NCBI RefSeq assembly: GCF_021184025.1
Contig: NZ_CP036537.1
Span: 2,790,001 to 2,854,000, forward strand
Reading direction: 5' to 3'
Source: Rhodopseudomonas boonkerdii
GTDB taxonomy: Bacteria > Pseudomonadota > Alphaproteobacteria > Rhizobiales > Xanthobacteraceae
Length of the DNA stretch: 64,000 nt
The notes below the pieces were generated by a model. That model made no database searches and was not told the DNA's origin. It saw nothing but the letters and a program-made list of their open reading frames with translations. The position numbers and the translations under genes were made by a program. Positions 1 through 11,373 of this stretch are shown piece after piece; within the stretch, counting starts at the first letter, position 1, and each line of letters begins with the position of its first letter.

Positions 1-161
1 AGGCTGGCGCGGCAGGATCGTTCGGAGCGCGGGAAAACGGGGATGCGGCCCGGGGTCGTCCGGTTTCAAATGGACAGCCGGGCGGGCCGGGGCCACGATA
101 GCCCGGCGAGTCGGATGCTTGGCGCCGCCGCCTTTCCCGATATTTCCTGCGAAGTGCCGAC
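1..161. other. region upstream of dnaE, no gene recognised
   Basis: This GC-rich stretch precedes the dnaE start. I see no reading frame here that looks like the end of a known gene. It probably holds the dnaE leader and promoter, but no convincing -35/-10 pair is visible. Confidence 0.4.
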
Positions 162-3100
162 ATGTCCGACCCCATGAGCCCGCGTCCCGCCGTGTCCACA
201 CCCGGCTTCGTGCATCTGCACGTTCATTCGGCCTATTCGCTGCTGAAGGGCTCCATCAAGGTCGCCAAGCTCGCCGACCTCGCCAAGGCCGACCACCAGC
301 CGGCGCTGGCGCTCACCGACATGGACAACATGTTCGGCGCGCTGGAGTTCTCCGAGAAGCTGGCCGGCTCCGGCATCCAGCCGATCGTCGGCGTCGAGCT
401 CGCCGTCGATTTCGGCGATCAGGACCCGAACGCCCGCAACGCGCTCAACATCGTGCAGCCGCGCATGGTGTTTCTCGCCACCCGCGAGCGTGGCTATCAG
501 AGCCTGATGCGGCTCAATTCGCGCGCTTTCCTCGAAACGCCGGTCCACCAGACCCCGCATATCAAGCTCGACTGGCTGAAGGACGAGGCCGAGTGTGTGA
601 TCGCGCTCACGGGCGGTCCGGACGGTCCGTTGTCGCAGGCGTTGATCGCCGATCAGGCCGCGCTCGCCGCGCAGCGCTGCGAGCAGCTTGCCGGACTGTT
701 CGGCGATCGCCTCTATATCGAATTGCAGCGCCACAATATCGAGAAGGAACGCCGTGCCGAAGCGGGGTTGATCGACCTCGCTTACACCAAAGGCCTGCCG
801 CTGGTCGCTGCGAACGAGCCGTATTTCGCAACCGCCGAAGATCACGAGGCGCATGACGCCCTGTTGTGCATCGCCGGCGGCAGGATCATCGCCGAGAGCG
901 ACCGCGAGCAACTGACGCCCGATCATCGCTTCAAGACACGCGCCGAAATGGCGGTGCTGTTCGCCGACATCCCGGAGGCCCTGGCGTCTACCGTCGAGAT
1001 CGCCGAACGCTGCGCCTATCGGCCGCGCACGCGCAAACCGATCTTGCCGCGCTTCACCGTCGGCGCAGGCAGCAATGCCGAAGCGGCAGCGCAGGAGGAA
1101 ACCGACGAATTGCGCCGGCAGGCCGTCGAGGGTCTGGAGCGTCGGCTCAAGGTGCATGGCCTGTCGCAGGGACGCAGTGAGGAGGACTATCGGTCGCGGC
1201 TCGATTTCGAGCTGAGCGTCATCGCCCGCATGAATTATGCCGGCTACTTCCTGATCGTGTCGGACTTCATCAAATGGGCGAAGTCGCAGGGCATTCCGGT
1301 CGGGCCGGGCCGCGGTTCGGGCGCAGGCTCGCTGGTCGCCTGGGTGCTGACCATCACCGATCTCGATCCTCTGCAATTCAACCTGCTGTTCGAGCGCTTC
1401 CTCAATCCGGAACGCGTGTCGATGCCCGACTTCGACATCGACTTCTGCCAGGACCGCCGCGGCGAGGTGATCTCCTATGTGCAGGAGCGCTACGGCCGCG
1501 ATCAGGTCGCGCAGATCATCACCTTCGGGACGCTCCAGGCCCGCGGTGTGCTACGTGACGTCGGTCGCGTGCTGCAGATGCCCTACGGGCAGGTCGACAA
1601 GTTGACCAAGCTCGTCCCGCAAAATCCAGCCGCGCCGGTGACGCTCAAGCAAGCGATCGAGGACGAGCCCAAACTGCAGGCGGCGCGGGACGAAGACCCG
1701 ATCGTCGCCAAGGCTTTCGACATCGCGCAGAAGCTGGAAGGTCTGACCCGCCACGCCTCGACGCATGCGGCGGGCATCGTGATCGGGGACCGGCCGTTGT
1801 CAGAGCTCGTGCCGATGTATCGCGATCCGAAATCGGATATGCCGGTCACCCAGTTCAACATGAAGTGGGTCGAGCCCGCGGGCCTCGTGAAGTTCGACTT
1901 CCTCGGCCTGAAGACGCTGACCGTGCTCGATGTCGCGTGCAAACTGCTCAAGCAGCGCGACATCCATGTCGATCTCGCCACGACGCCGATCACCGATGCG
2001 GCGAGTTACGAAATGCTGGCGCGCGGCGAAGTGGTCGGTGTGTTCCAGGTGGAAAGCGCCGGCATGCGGCGCGCGCTGGTGGATATGCGGCCCGACCGGT
2101 TCGAGGACATCATCGCGCTGGTCGCGCTGTATCGCCCGGGCCCGATGGCGAACATCCCGACCTATTGCGCGCGCAAGCATGGCGACGAGGAGCCGGAATA
2201 TCTGCACCCGATCATCGAGCCGATCCTGAAGGAGACCTTCGGCGTCATCATCTATCAGGAACAGGTGATGCAGATCGCGCAGGTGATGGCGGGCTATTCG
2301 CTCGGCGACGCCGATCTGTTGCGCCGCGCCATGGGCAAGAAGATCCGCGCCGAGATGGAGAAGCAGCGCGAGATTTTTGTCGCGGGCTCGGTGAAGAACG
2401 GCGTACCGAAAGGGCAGGCCGATACGATTTTTGATCTGCTCGCGAAGTTCGCCGACTACGGCTTCAACAAGAGCCATGCAGCGGCCTATGCGCTGGTGTC
2501 GTATCACACCGCTTATATGAAGGCGCATTATCCGGTGGAGTTCATCGCCGCGTCCATGACGCTGGACATGAGCAACACGGACAAGCTCTCGGAATTCCGT
2601 GCTGAAGCGCAGCGGCTCGGCATCAAGGTCGAGGCGCCCAACATCAATCGTTCCGGCGTCGTCTTCGAGGTAGGCGAGAACACGATCTATTACGCGCTGG
2701 CGGCGCTGAAGGGCGTTGGCGCCGCTGCTGTCGAGCAGATCGTCGCGGAGCGCAACAGGAACGGGCTGTTCACCTCGCTCGCCGATTTCGCCTCACGGGT
2801 CAGTCCCAAGGCCGTCAACAAACGGATCATCGAGACGCTGGCCGCTGCCGGCGCGTTCGATACGCTCGATCCGCACCGAGCCCGCGTGCATGGCGGCGCG
2901 GACAGCATTCTTGCCGCCTGCCAGCGCGCCAACGAGGCTGCGACCTCGGGGCAGAACGACATGTTCGGCGGCGCCACCGATGCGCCCACGGTGATGCTGC
3001 CGCAGATCGACAACTGGCTTGCCGCCGAGAAGCTGCGCAAGGAATACGATGCCATCGGCTTCTTCCTGTCCGGCCATCCGCTCGACGATTACGCCACTGC

Positions 3101-3653
3101 ATTGAAGCGGCTACGGGTGCAAAGCTGGGCTGATTTTTGCAAGGCGGTGAAGACGGGGGCGACGGCCGGCAAGGTCGCCGCAACCGTCGTGTCGCGTCAG
3201 GAACGCCGCACCAAGACCGGCAACAAGATGGGCATCATGGGCCTGTCGGACCCGACCGGCCATTTCGAGGCGATTCTGTTCTCCGAGGGCCTCGCCCAGT
3301 ACCGGGACGTGCTGGAACCCGGCGCCGCAGTCCTGCTGCAGCTCGGTGCGGAACTCCAGGGAGAGGATGTTCGTGCCCGCGTCATTCATGCGGAACCGCT
3401 CGACGCGGCCGCAGCAAAGACGCAGAAGGGTCTACGGATTGTGATGAAGGACACCAAAGCATTGGATTCGTTGGAAAAACGGCTCCAGCGGCAGATCGGT
3501 CCGGGCAATGGAGGCGGTGACGTCTCGATTGTCCTACGGCTCGATCTCCAGACCGAGGTCGAATTCAAGCTCGACGGCCGATTCGTGGTGTCGCCGCAGA
3601 TCGCCGGGGCGATCAAGGCCGTGACGGGCGTCGAGATGGTCGAGACCCTGTAG
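162..3653 (+). CDS. dnaE: DNA polymerase III alpha subunit
   Basis: Replicative polymerase, catalytic subunit of the cytoplasmic Pol III holoenzyme. The protein is 1163 residues, normal for DnaE. The N-terminal PHP domain begins with FVHLHVHSAYSLLKG (about residues 16-30). The polymerase acidic residues fall at D423 and D425 in MPDFDIDF and at D579 in VKFDFLGLKTLT, matching E. coli D401/D403/D555. The C-terminal third holds the helix-hairpin-helix and OB-fold regions. An alternative start is the ATG 12 nt downstream (174). It is the first gene of a long co-directional block; rpsB follows after about 220 nt that contain a possible terminator. Confidence 0.97.
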   Translation: MSDPMSPRPAVSTPGFVHLHVHSAYSLLKGSIKVAKLADLAKADHQPALALTDMDNMFGALEFSEKLAGSGIQPIVGVELAVDFGDQDPNARNALNIVQPRMVFLATRERGYQSLMRLNSRAFLETPVHQTPHIKLDWLKDEAECVIALTGGPDGPLSQALIADQAALAAQRCEQLAGLFGDRLYIELQRHNIEKERRAEAGLIDLAYTKGLPLVAANEPYFATAEDHEAHDALLCIAGGRIIAESDREQLTPDHRFKTRAEMAVLFADIPEALASTVEIAERCAYRPRTRKPILPRFTVGAGSNAEAAAQEETDELRRQAVEGLERRLKVHGLSQGRSEEDYRSRLDFELSVIARMNYAGYFLIVSDFIKWAKSQGIPVGPGRGSGAGSLVAWVLTITDLDPLQFNLLFERFLNPERVSMPDFDIDFCQDRRGEVISYVQERYGRDQVAQIITFGTLQARGVLRDVGRVLQMPYGQVDKLTKLVPQNPAAPVTLKQAIEDEPKLQAARDEDPIVAKAFDIAQKLEGLTRHASTHAAGIVIGDRPLSELVPMYRDPKSDMPVTQFNMKWVEPAGLVKFDFLGLKTLTVLDVACKLLKQRDIHVDLATTPITDAASYEMLARGEVVGVFQVESAGMRRALVDMRPDRFEDIIALVALYRPGPMANIPTYCARKHGDEEPEYLHPIIEPILKETFGVIIYQEQVMQIAQVMAGYSLGDADLLRRAMGKKIRAEMEKQREIFVAGSVKNGVPKGQADTIFDLLAKFADYGFNKSHAAAYALVSYHTAYMKAHYPVEFIAASMTLDMSNTDKLSEFRAEAQRLGIKVEAPNINRSGVVFEVGENTIYYALAALKGVGAAAVEQIVAERNRNGLFTSLADFASRVSPKAVNKRIIETLAAAGAFDTLDPHRARVHGGADSILAACQRANEAATSGQNDMFGGATDAPTVMLPQIDNWLAAEKLRKEYDAIGFFLSGHPLDDYATALKRLRVQSWADFCKAVKTGATAGKVAATVVSRQERRTKTGNKMGIMGLSDPTGHFEAILFSEGLAQYRDVLEPGAAVLLQLGAELQGEDVRARVIHAEPLDAAAAKTQKGLRIVMKDTKALDSLEKRLQRQIGPGNGGGDVSIVLRLDLQTEVEFKLDGRFVVSPQIAGAIKAVTGVEMVETL

Positions 3654-3666
3654 GGCAAGGCAGGTC

Positions 3667-3702
3667 AAGGATTCAATTTTGGATCGGAAGGATTGAATCC
3701 TT
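3667..3702 (+). terminator. possible dnaE terminator hairpin
   Basis: An 11-bp perfect inverted repeat (arms 3667-3677 and 3692-3702, loop 14 nt) lies just after the dnaE stop. It has no uninterrupted T-run downstream, so it may be a weak terminator or an RNA-stability hairpin. Confidence 0.35.
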
Positions 3703-3721
3703 CATAATCAACCGGATTTCC

Positions 3722-3749
3722 TTGCTTATCCGCAGAATCCGGCTATAAG
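3722..3749 (+). promoter_or_regulatory. candidate sigma-70-type promoter of rpsB-tsf
   Basis: TTGCTT at 3722-3727 and TATAAG at 3744-3749 are separated by 16 nt, in the only sizeable gap between dnaE and rpsB. The leader to the rpsB ATG would be about 120 nt, long enough for the ribosomal-protein autoregulation known for rpsB. This is assigned by inspection only. Confidence 0.45.
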
Positions 3750-3876
3750 CCGGCCCATCTCACACGGAAGCATGGCAATTTCGCCGTCCGGTGGCACCGG
3801 GCTGCTGGCAGATTCATCTGTCCGCACAGCCCTTTGCTCACACGCTTCCGGAGGAACAAACCGGAGAACTACAACG

Positions 3877-4863
3877 ATGGCACTACCTGAATTCACCATG
3901 CGTCAGCTCCTCGAAGCTGGCGTTCACTTCGGCCACCAGTCGCACCGCTGGAATCCGAAGATGGCCGAATATATTTTCGGCGCCCGCAACAACATCCACA
4001 TCATCGACCTCGCGCAGACCGTGCCGCTGCTGCACAACGCGCTGAAGGCCGTGAGCGACACCGTCGCCAAGGGCGGTCGCATCCTGTTCGTCGGCACCAA
4101 GCGCCAGGCGCAGGACGTTGTGGCCGAAGCCGCCAAGCGCTCGGCGATGTACTTCGTGAACTCGCGCTGGCTCGGTGGCACGCTGACCAACTGGAAGACC
4201 ATTTCCGGTTCGATCAAGCGCCTGCGCCATCTCGAGGAAGTTCTCAACTCGGGCGATGCCGCTCAGTACACCAAGAAGGAGCGCCTGACGCTGCAGCGCG
4301 AGCGGGACAAGCTCGACCGCTCGCTCGGCGGTATCAAGGACATGGGCGGCTTGCCCGACCTCATCTTCGTGATCGACACCAACAAGGAAGACATCGCGAT
4401 CCAGGAAGCCCAGCGTCTCGGCATTCCGGTGGCGGCGATCGTCGACACCAATTCGGATCCGAAGGGCATCACCTACGTCGTTCCGGGCAATGACGACGCC
4501 GGCCGCGCGCTGTCGCTGTATTGCGATCTCGTCGCCCGTGCTGTCATCGATGGCATTTCGCGCAACCAGGGTGAAGCGGGCTACGATGTCGGCGCCTCGG
4601 CTGCTCCGGTTGCGGAAGAGCTTCCGGCTTCGGGCTTCCAGGGCCTTGCCGGTCCGCGCGGCACCGCCGACGACCTCAAGAAGCTCACCGGCGTGTCGGG
4701 CGCCATCGAGAAGAAGCTGAACGACCTCGGCGTGTTCCACTACTGGCAGCTCGCCGAGCTCGACCATGACACCGCTCACAAGATCGGCGAAGAAGTCGGA
4801 CTGCCGGCCCGCGCGGACGCTTGGGTTGCCCAGGCCAAGTCGCTGACCGCGGAAGCCGAGTAA
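3877..4863 (+). CDS. rpsB: 30S ribosomal protein S2, with C-terminal extension
   Basis: Small-subunit ribosomal protein S2. The start [20 protein letters not shown] is typical of S2, and the ATG at 3877 is preceded by purine-rich sequence. Upstream in-frame codons exist but would add about 35 residues unlike S2. The protein has 328 residues against about 240 in E. coli. The extra 75 or so C-terminal residues contain a helix-hairpin-helix-like segment ([20 protein letters not shown]), a fusion seen in Rhizobiales S2 proteins. Its neighbour tsf is the usual operon partner. Confidence 0.97.
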   Translation: MALPEFTMRQLLEAGVHFGHQSHRWNPKMAEYIFGARNNIHIIDLAQTVPLLHNALKAVSDTVAKGGRILFVGTKRQAQDVVAEAAKRSAMYFVNSRWLGGTLTNWKTISGSIKRLRHLEEVLNSGDAAQYTKKERLTLQRERDKLDRSLGGIKDMGGLPDLIFVIDTNKEDIAIQEAQRLGIPVAAIVDTNSDPKGITYVVPGNDDAGRALSLYCDLVARAVIDGISRNQGEAGYDVGASAAPVAEELPASGFQGLAGPRGTADDLKKLTGVSGAIEKKLNDLGVFHYWQLAELDHDTAHKIGEEVGLPARADAWVAQAKSLTAEAE

Positions 4864-4923
4864 GCGCAAGGCGCGATCCCGCGAGCTGTCCGGCTTGCGG
4901 GCATTGTGCCTGTGTTGAAGAAA

Positions 4924-4953
4924 AACGTGCGGCCGTCATGTCGGCCGCACGTT
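4924..4953. terminator. perfect hairpin between rpsB and tsf
   Basis: A 12-bp perfect stem (4924-4935 with 4942-4953) closes a 6-nt loop. On the plus strand no T-run follows; on the minus strand TTTTT does. In the rpsB-tsf direction it looks more like an attenuator or mRNA-processing hairpin than a full terminator. Confidence 0.45.
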
Positions 4954-5041
4954 CCGTATCTACAATTCTCTTGATGTTAGTTCCTGTGGTGAACCCGGCA
5001 CCGGCCGCGGCGTTTCACCCCGACAGGCAGAGGGCTCTACG

Positions 5042-5965
5042 ATGGCAACGATTACCGCAGCGATGGTCAAGGACCTCCGTGAAACCACGGGTGTCGGCAT
5101 GATGGATTGCAAGAACGCACTGGCCGCCACCGATGGCGACATGCAGGCTGCGATCGACTGGCTGCGCGCCAAGGGCCTCTCCAAGGCCGCCAAGAAGGCC
5201 GACCGCGTCGCCGCCGAAGGTCTGATCGGCGTGCTGACCGAAGGCGCCAAGGGCGTTGTCGTCGAGGTCAATTCGGAAACCGATTTCGTGGCCCGTAACG
5301 ACCAGTTCCAGGGCCTCGTCAAGATGATCGCCCAGGTCGCTCTGAAGGTCGGCGCCGACGTGGACGCCATCAAGGCTCACAAGATCGGCGAGTCCTCGGT
5401 CGAGGCCGCGATCACCGAAGCCATTGCCACCATCGGCGAGAACATGTCGCTGCGCCGCGCGGCCAAGCTGGAAGTCTCTGCCGGCGTGGTGTCGAGCTAT
5501 GTGCATAACGCCGTGATCGACGGTCTCGGCAAGATGGGCATCATCGTTGCGCTGGAATCCACCGGCAAGGCCGACGAACTCGCCGTCCTCGGCAAGCAGA
5601 TCGCCATGCATGTCGCTGCCGCCAATCCGCAGGCGCTCGACTCCGCCGGTCTCGATCCCGCCGTGGTCGCCCGCGAGAAGGAAGTGATGGCGGACAAGTA
5701 TCGTCAGCAGGGCAAGCCGGAAGCGATGATCGAAAAGATCGTCGAGAATGGCCTGAAGACCTATTACAAGGAAGTCTGCCTGCTCGATCAGGCCTTCATC
5801 CACGACACCGGCAAGTCGGTGGCGCAGGCGGTCAAGGAAGCCGAAGGCAAGGTCGGTGCCCCGATCGCCGTGAAGGGTTTCGTCCGCTACGCGCTGGGTG
5901 AGGGCATTGAGAAGGCGACGTCGGACTTCGCGGCGGAAGTCGCTGCGGCCTCCGGCCAGAAGTAA
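5042..5965 (+). CDS. tsf: elongation factor Ts
   Basis: Nucleotide exchange factor that regenerates EF-Tu-GTP. The 307-residue protein has the N-terminal UBA-like segment with the EF-Ts signature ([16 protein letters not shown]) and the TDFVARND motif of the core domain that contacts EF-Tu. The length is standard. The start ATG at 5042 follows a GA-rich ribosome site. It lies between rpsB and pyrH in the conserved order rpsB-tsf-pyrH-frr. Confidence 0.97.
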   Translation: MATITAAMVKDLRETTGVGMMDCKNALAATDGDMQAAIDWLRAKGLSKAAKKADRVAAEGLIGVLTEGAKGVVVEVNSETDFVARNDQFQGLVKMIAQVALKVGADVDAIKAHKIGESSVEAAITEAIATIGENMSLRRAAKLEVSAGVVSSYVHNAVIDGLGKMGIIVALESTGKADELAVLGKQIAMHVAAANPQALDSAGLDPAVVAREKEVMADKYRQQGKPEAMIEKIVENGLKTYYKEVCLLDQAFIHDTGKSVAQAVKEAEGKVGAPIAVKGFVRYALGEGIEKATSDFAAEVAAASGQK

Positions 5966-5988
5966 GAAGTTACGCTTCGAATGAAGAC

Positions 5989-6012
5989 CTCCCGGCAGAT
6001 TGCTGCCGGGAG
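5989..6012 (+). terminator. perfect hairpin between tsf and pyrH
   Basis: A 10-bp perfect inverted repeat (5989-5998 with 6003-6012) with a 4-nt loop sits between the tsf stop and the pyrH start. No T-run follows, so an attenuator or RNA-stabilising role is as likely as termination. Confidence 0.4.
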
Positions 6013-6041
6013 CTGCCGCCTCGAAAGGAAGCGATCGCATC

Positions 6042-6758
<717 letters not shown>

Positions 6759-6769
6759 TCGTCAACGAG

Positions 6770-6795
6770 GGCAGGGGCCTCTTCGTACCCCTGCC
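6770..6795 (+). terminator. hairpin between pyrH and frr
   Basis: An 8-bp perfect stem (6770-6777 with 6788-6795) sits immediately after pyrH without a T-run. It may lower read-through or mark mRNA ends in this otherwise continuous operon. Confidence 0.35.
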
Positions 6796-6818
6796 GACAG
6801 TTATCAAGGAGAGCTTCC

Positions 6819-7385
6819 ATGGCCGCTCTGGCCCCATTCGACCTCGCCGATCTGAAGCGCCGCATGCAGGGTGCGATCGCGTCCCTGAAGCACGATCTCG
6901 GCGGCCTGCGCACCGGACGTGCGGCATCCTCGATGCTAGAACCGGTGCAGGTCGACGCCTATGGCAGCCTGATGCCGCTCAATCAGGTCGCCACCATCAG
7001 CGTGCCGGAGCCGCGCATGCTGTCGGTGCAGGTATGGGACAAGTCGATGGTCAAGGCTGTCGAGAAGGCCATCGTCGATTCCAATCTCGGCCTCAGCCCG
7101 GCCACCGAAGGTACCACGCTGCGTCTGCGTGTTCCTGAGCTCAACGAGGAACGCCGCAAGGAACTCGTCAAGGTCGCGCATAAATATGCGGAAGCGGCGA
7201 AGGTTGCCGTTCGCCATGTACGTCGTGATGGTCTCGACATCATCAAGAAGCTCGAAAAGGCTCACGAGATTTCCGAAGACGACCAGAAGCGCCATGATGC
7301 CGAGGTGCAGAAGGCGACCGACGCCGTGATCGCCGAAGTCGACCAGTTGCTGGCCGCCAAGGAAAAGGAAATCATGACGGTCTAG
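6819..7385 (+). CDS. frr: ribosome recycling factor
   Basis: Splits post-termination ribosomes together with EF-G. The 188-residue protein has the usual RRF length and the conserved [21 protein letters not shown] segment; the C-terminal half is the Lys/Glu-rich long helix domain ([20 protein letters not shown]). The ATG at 6819 follows AAGGAGAG. It is part of the rpsB-tsf-pyrH-frr translation block and is followed at 93 nt by uppS. Confidence 0.97.
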   Translation: MAALAPFDLADLKRRMQGAIASLKHDLGGLRTGRAASSMLEPVQVDAYGSLMPLNQVATISVPEPRMLSVQVWDKSMVKAVEKAIVDSNLGLSPATEGTTLRLRVPELNEERRKELVKVAHKYAEAAKVAVRHVRRDGLDIIKKLEKAHEISEDDQKRHDAEVQKATDAVIAEVDQLLAAKEKEIMTV

Positions 7386-7478
7386 GTTGCGGCTGTTCGC
7401 GCCTGAACCAAATACAAAACGTTTGGTCCGCAAATCAGCCATAGATCTGTCGGACCAGACGCTCGGGGATTTCAATCG

Positions 7479-8234
7479 ATGCCGAATGCCGCCGCGCCAG
7501 CCACTGACGGATCTGACCGATCCTCGCCGGCGCATGTCGCGATCATTATGGACGGCAACGGGCGCTGGGCGGCAGCGCGCGGGTTGCCGCGTGCCGAAGG
7601 CCATCGCCGCGGCGTCGAGGCGCTGCGGCGGGTCGTGCGCGCCTCCAGCGAACTCGGCATTCAGTATCTGACCATCTTCTCGTTCTCATCGGAGAACTGG
7701 TCGCGGCCGGCCTCGGAGATCAGCGATCTGTTCGGACTGCTGCGCCGTTTCATCCGCAACGATCTCGCCACGCTGCACCGCGACGGCGTGCGCGTGCGGG
7801 TCATCGGGGAGCGGCAGGGGCTCGAAGGCGATATCGCCTCGCTGCTGCGCGAAGCCGAAGATCTCACCCGAAACAACACCAAACTGACGCTGGTTGTCGC
7901 TTTCAATTACGGCTCGCGTCATGAGATCGCGATGGCCGCGCAACGCCTCGCGCGCGAAGTGGCCGAGGGCAAGCGTTCGGTGGAGAGCATCACCGCCGAT
8001 ACGCTCAATCAATCGCTGGACACGGTGGGGCTTCCCGATCCGGATCTGATCATCCGCACCTCCGGCGAACAGCGACTGTCGAATTTCCTGATGTGGCAGG
8101 CCGCCTATAGCGAATTCGTGTTTGTGCCGATCCATTGGCCGGACTTCGACAAGGCGGCGCTAGAAAGTGCCATTGCGGAATACGCGAGGCGTGAGCGGCG
8201 CTTCGGCGGTCTGGTCGCGAAAACCGCTTCGTGA
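7479..8234 (+). CDS. uppS: undecaprenyl diphosphate synthase
   Basis: Cis-prenyltransferase that extends farnesyl diphosphate to the C55 carrier lipid used for peptidoglycan and LPS. The 251-residue protein has the family's first motif [13 protein letters not shown] near residue 20 (Asp binds Mg-diphosphate), the FSSENWSRP motif, and the C-terminal [16 protein letters not shown]...FVPIHWPDF signature. It overlaps cdsA by 4 nt, suggesting translational coupling. The N-terminal 20 residues are Ala/Ser-rich and variable in the family. Confidence 0.96.
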   Translation: MPNAAAPATDGSDRSSPAHVAIIMDGNGRWAAARGLPRAEGHRRGVEALRRVVRASSELGIQYLTIFSFSSENWSRPASEISDLFGLLRRFIRNDLATLHRDGVRVRVIGERQGLEGDIASLLREAEDLTRNNTKLTLVVAFNYGSRHEIAMAAQRLAREVAEGKRSVESITADTLNQSLDTVGLPDPDLIIRTSGEQRLSNFLMWQAAYSEFVFVPIHWPDFDKAALESAIAEYARRERRFGGLVAKTAS

Positions 8235-8947
8235 CGAACATTACTCCAGACGGTGCGCCGCAACAGGCGGAAGATCGCGGTGTGCGCAATCTCGTGCTGC
8301 GCGTGCTGGCGGCACTCGTCCTGATCCCGCTGGCGCTCGGTGCGGCCTATGCTGGCGGCTGGCTATGGGGCGGCCTCGTGACCTTGGTGTCGGCCGGTCT
8401 GTTCCTCGAATGGCGCGGCATCGTCGGCCAGCGACCGGGGTGGATTGCCATCGGCCTCGTTTACGCGCTCGCTGCGCTTGCGGCTTCCATTTTGGTGCGC
8501 CGGGATGCGGAGTGGGGATTTGCGGCGCTGATCTTCATCCTGCTGGTGGTCTGGGTGACCGATATCGGTGGTTACGCTTTCGGTCGCACGATCGGTGGGC
8601 CAAAGCTGTGGCCGCGTGTCAGCCCGAAGAAGACCTGGGCCGGTGCTGTTGGCGGTACGGTCCTCAGCATCGCCGTCGCGATCGGCTTCGCCTCGTCAGG
8701 CCTCGGCGGGACGGTGCCGCTGGCGTTGCTCGCCGTCGTTCTCACGGTGTTGTCCCAGATCGGAGACCTGTTCGAATCCGCAGTGAAGCGCCGCTTCGGC
8801 GTCAAGGATTCCGGCCAGATCATTCCGGGCCATGGTGGCCTGCTGGATCGACTCGATGGTTACGTTTTCGCGGTGGTTACTGCCGCTGTGATTGGTCTTT
8901 TACGGGGCGGCGCCGATGGCGTCGGCCGCGGTCTTATGGTTTGGTGA
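8231..8947 (+). CDS. cdsA: phosphatidate cytidylyltransferase (CDP-diglyceride synthase)
   Basis: Inner-membrane enzyme making CDP-diacylglycerol from phosphatidate and CTP, the first step of phospholipid head-group assembly. Multiple hydrophobic helices are visible, and the C-terminal signature [20 protein letters not shown] followed by GLLDRLD is nearly perfect. The start is GTG at 8231 inside the uppS stop (GTGA overlap). At 238 residues it is somewhat shorter than the 260-285 typical of the family. The dxr start follows 5 nt after the stop. Confidence 0.95.
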   Translation: MTNITPDGAPQQAEDRGVRNLVLRVLAALVLIPLALGAAYAGGWLWGGLVTLVSAGLFLEWRGIVGQRPGWIAIGLVYALAALAASILVRRDAEWGFAALIFILLVVWVTDIGGYAFGRTIGGPKLWPRVSPKKTWAGAVGGTVLSIAVAIGFASSGLGGTVPLALLAVVLTVLSQIGDLFESAVKRRFGVKDSGQIIPGHGGLLDRLDGYVFAVVTAAVIGLLRGGADGVGRGLMVW

Positions 8948-8951
8948 TTGA

Positions 8952-10178
8952 ATGAGCCCAGTTCCTCTGCGTAACGGAAAAGCTGCCGAGGCTGCGGTCC
9001 GCAGCGTCACGGTCCTTGGTGCGACCGGATCGATCGGCGACAGCACCATGGATCTCATTCGCTCCGCGCCCGAGCGCTACAAGGTCGAGGCGCTGACGGC
9101 GAATGGCAATGTCGAGGGCATCGTCAAGCTCGCCAAGGAATTCAACGCGCGCTTCGTCGCCGTAGCCGATGCGAGCAAGGGCGAGGAGTTGCGCGCGGCG
9201 CTGGCCGGCACCGGGATCGAAACCGGGGCAGGCGAGGCCGCCGTTACCGAGGCTGCGGCTCGCCCCGCCGACTGGGTAATGGCTGCGGTTTCCGGCGCCG
9301 CCGGCCTGAAGCCGGCGCTCGCCGCCGTCGACCGGGGGGCGACGGTCGCGCTGGCGAACAAGGAATGCCTCGTCTGCGCCGGCGACTTTTTCATGGACCG
9401 CGCCGCCAAGGCCGGCGCCTGCATCCTGCCGGCGGATTCCGAGCACAATGCGCTGTTCCAGGCGCTGGCCTCGGGCAGCCGCGATGAACTGACGCGGGTG
9501 ATCATCACGGCCTCGGGCGGCCCGTTCCGCACCTGGAAGGCCGATGACATCGAGCAGGCGACGCTGGCGCAGGCGCTCAAGCATCCGAACTGGGCGATGG
9601 GCCAGAAGATCACCATCGATTCCGCCTCGATGATGAACAAGGGCCTCGAAGTGATCGAGGCGTCGTATCTGTTCGCGCTGTCGCCGGACGAGATCGACGT
9701 GCTGGTGCATCCGCAGTCGATCATCCATGGCATGGTGGAGTTCACCGACTACTCGGTGGTCGCCCAGCTCGGCACGCCCGATATGCGGACGCCGATCGCG
9801 CATTGTCTCGGCTGGCCGAACCGCATCAGCAAGGGCAGGGCGGCGCCGCTCGATCTTGCCAAGATCGGCTCGCTCACCTTCGAGGCCCCCGATTATGCGC
9901 GCTTCCCTGGCCTGAAGCTGGCTTATGACGCCCTGCGCACGGGCAGCGGCGCCACCACGGTCTATAACGCCGCCAACGAGATCGCGGTCGCCGCATTCAT
10001 CGCCGGGAAAATCCGCTTTGGTGCCATCGCGCGGCTGGTCGAGACCACCATGAACGAGTGGGTGCGCGCCGGTAATCTGGCGCCACTGTCGTCGGCGGAC
10101 GATGCGATTTCCGTTGACCATAAAGCGCGAAAACTGGCTGCAGACCTCTTGCCTGAAATTGCCGCAAAGGCTTCGTAG
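8952..10178 (+). CDS. dxr: 1-deoxy-D-xylulose 5-phosphate reductoisomerase
   Basis: NADPH-dependent second step of the MEP isoprenoid pathway, feeding uppS. The 408-residue protein shows the Rossmann motif [18 protein letters not shown], the metal- and substrate-binding segment [18 protein letters not shown], and [15 protein letters not shown]. The length is normal. Its place between cdsA and rseP is the common alphaproteobacterial order. Confidence 0.97.
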   Translation: MSPVPLRNGKAAEAAVRSVTVLGATGSIGDSTMDLIRSAPERYKVEALTANGNVEGIVKLAKEFNARFVAVADASKGEELRAALAGTGIETGAGEAAVTEAAARPADWVMAAVSGAAGLKPALAAVDRGATVALANKECLVCAGDFFMDRAAKAGACILPADSEHNALFQALASGSRDELTRVIITASGGPFRTWKADDIEQATLAQALKHPNWAMGQKITIDSASMMNKGLEVIEASYLFALSPDEIDVLVHPQSIIHGMVEFTDYSVVAQLGTPDMRTPIAHCLGWPNRISKGRAAPLDLAKIGSLTFEAPDYARFPGLKLAYDALRTGSGATTVYNAANEIAVAAFIAGKIRFGAIARLVETTMNEWVRAGNLAPLSSADDAISVDHKARKLAADLLPEIAAKAS

Positions 10179-10221
10179 ACGTTTAGCAGCGAGGCTGTAT
10201 GGCTTCGTATAGGGGATTGGG

Positions 10222-11373
10222 ATGATTGACTTTTTTCAGAACGGCATCGGCCAGCTGGGCCATGGCCTGATCGGCTATATCGTGCCGTTCCTGTTCGTCC
10301 TGACCATCGTCGTGTTCTTTCACGAACTCGGCCACTTCCTGGTCGCGCGCTGGAATGGCGTCAAGGTTCTGACCTTCTCCCTGGGCTTCGGTCCGGAGCT
10401 GGCCGGCTTCAACGACCGCCACGGCACCCGCTGGCGGATTTCGGCGATCCCGCTCGGCGGCTACGTCAAGTTCTTCGGCGACGAAAGCGAAGCCTCGACA
10501 CCGGCTGCCGAAACGCTGCAGAACATGACCGCCGCGGAGCGCAAGGACAGCTTCCATCACAAGCGCGTCGGCCAGCGCGCCGCCATCGTGGCAGCCGGTC
10601 CTATCGCGAATTTCCTGCTCGCCATCGTCATCTTCACTGCGCTGTTCACCTTCTTCGGCAAGCCAAGCACGACCGCCAAGGTGGACAGCATTCAGGCCGG
10701 CAGCGCGGCCGAAAAGGCCGGTTTCCAGTCGGGCGACGTCATCACGTCGATTAACGGCAAAGCCATTACCAGCTTCTCGGACATGCAGCGTATCGTCGGC
10801 ATCAGCGCGGGCGAGCAGCTGAGCGTCACCGTCAAGCGCGGCAATGCCAGCGTCGACCTCAAGGCGACGCCGGAGCAGCGCGAGGTGAAGGACAATTTCG
10901 GCAATGTCCACCGCCTGGGCGTGCTGGGCATCACCCGCGCGACCACTGCGGGCGAGGCGACCACTGAGCGGGTCGATCCGGCGACGGCTTTCGTTCTGGG
11001 CGTCAAGGAGACCTGGTTCGTCGTCGATCGCACCTTCTCCTATATCGGCGGCGTCTTTACCGGCCGCGAGGCGGCCGACCAGATCGGCGGTCCGATGCGA
11101 ATCGCACAGATCTCGGGGCAGGTGGCCACCATTGGCCTGACCGCGCTGATCCATCTGGCGGCGGTTCTGTCGATCTCCATCGGCCTGTTGAACCTGTTCC
11201 CGGTTCCATTGCTCGACGGCGGGCATTTACTGTTCTATGCCGTGGAGGCGGTGCGCGGTCGTCCACTCTCCGAGCGCGCGCAGGAAATGGGGTTCCGGAT
11301 CGGGCTGGGTTTGGTGCTGATGTTGATGGTTTTCGCGACCTATAACGATATTCTTCATCTTGCCGGGTCATGA
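10222..11373 (+). CDS. rseP: site-2 intramembrane zinc metalloprotease RseP/MmpA family
   Basis: Membrane protease of the S2P family that cleaves transmembrane substrates such as anti-sigma factors or, in Caulobacter, PodJ. The protein is 383 residues. The zinc-binding HELGH motif is at H34-E35-H38 within the first membrane helix, one PDZ domain is seen around residues 155-215 (AEKAGFQSGDVITSINGK), and the third metal ligand lies in NLFPVPLLDGGHLLFY. Only one PDZ domain is apparent, against two in E. coli. It lies directly before bamA. Confidence 0.95.
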   Translation: MIDFFQNGIGQLGHGLIGYIVPFLFVLTIVVFFHELGHFLVARWNGVKVLTFSLGFGPELAGFNDRHGTRWRISAIPLGGYVKFFGDESEASTPAAETLQNMTAAERKDSFHHKRVGQRAAIVAAGPIANFLLAIVIFTALFTFFGKPSTTAKVDSIQAGSAAEKAGFQSGDVITSINGKAITSFSDMQRIVGISAGEQLSVTVKRGNASVDLKATPEQREVKDNFGNVHRLGVLGITRATTAGEATTERVDPATAFVLGVKETWFVVDRTFSYIGGVFTGREAADQIGGPMRIAQISGQVATIGLTALIHLAAVLSISIGLLNLFPVPLLDGGHLLFYAVEAVRGRPLSERAQEMGFRIGLGLVLMLMVFATYNDILHLAGS

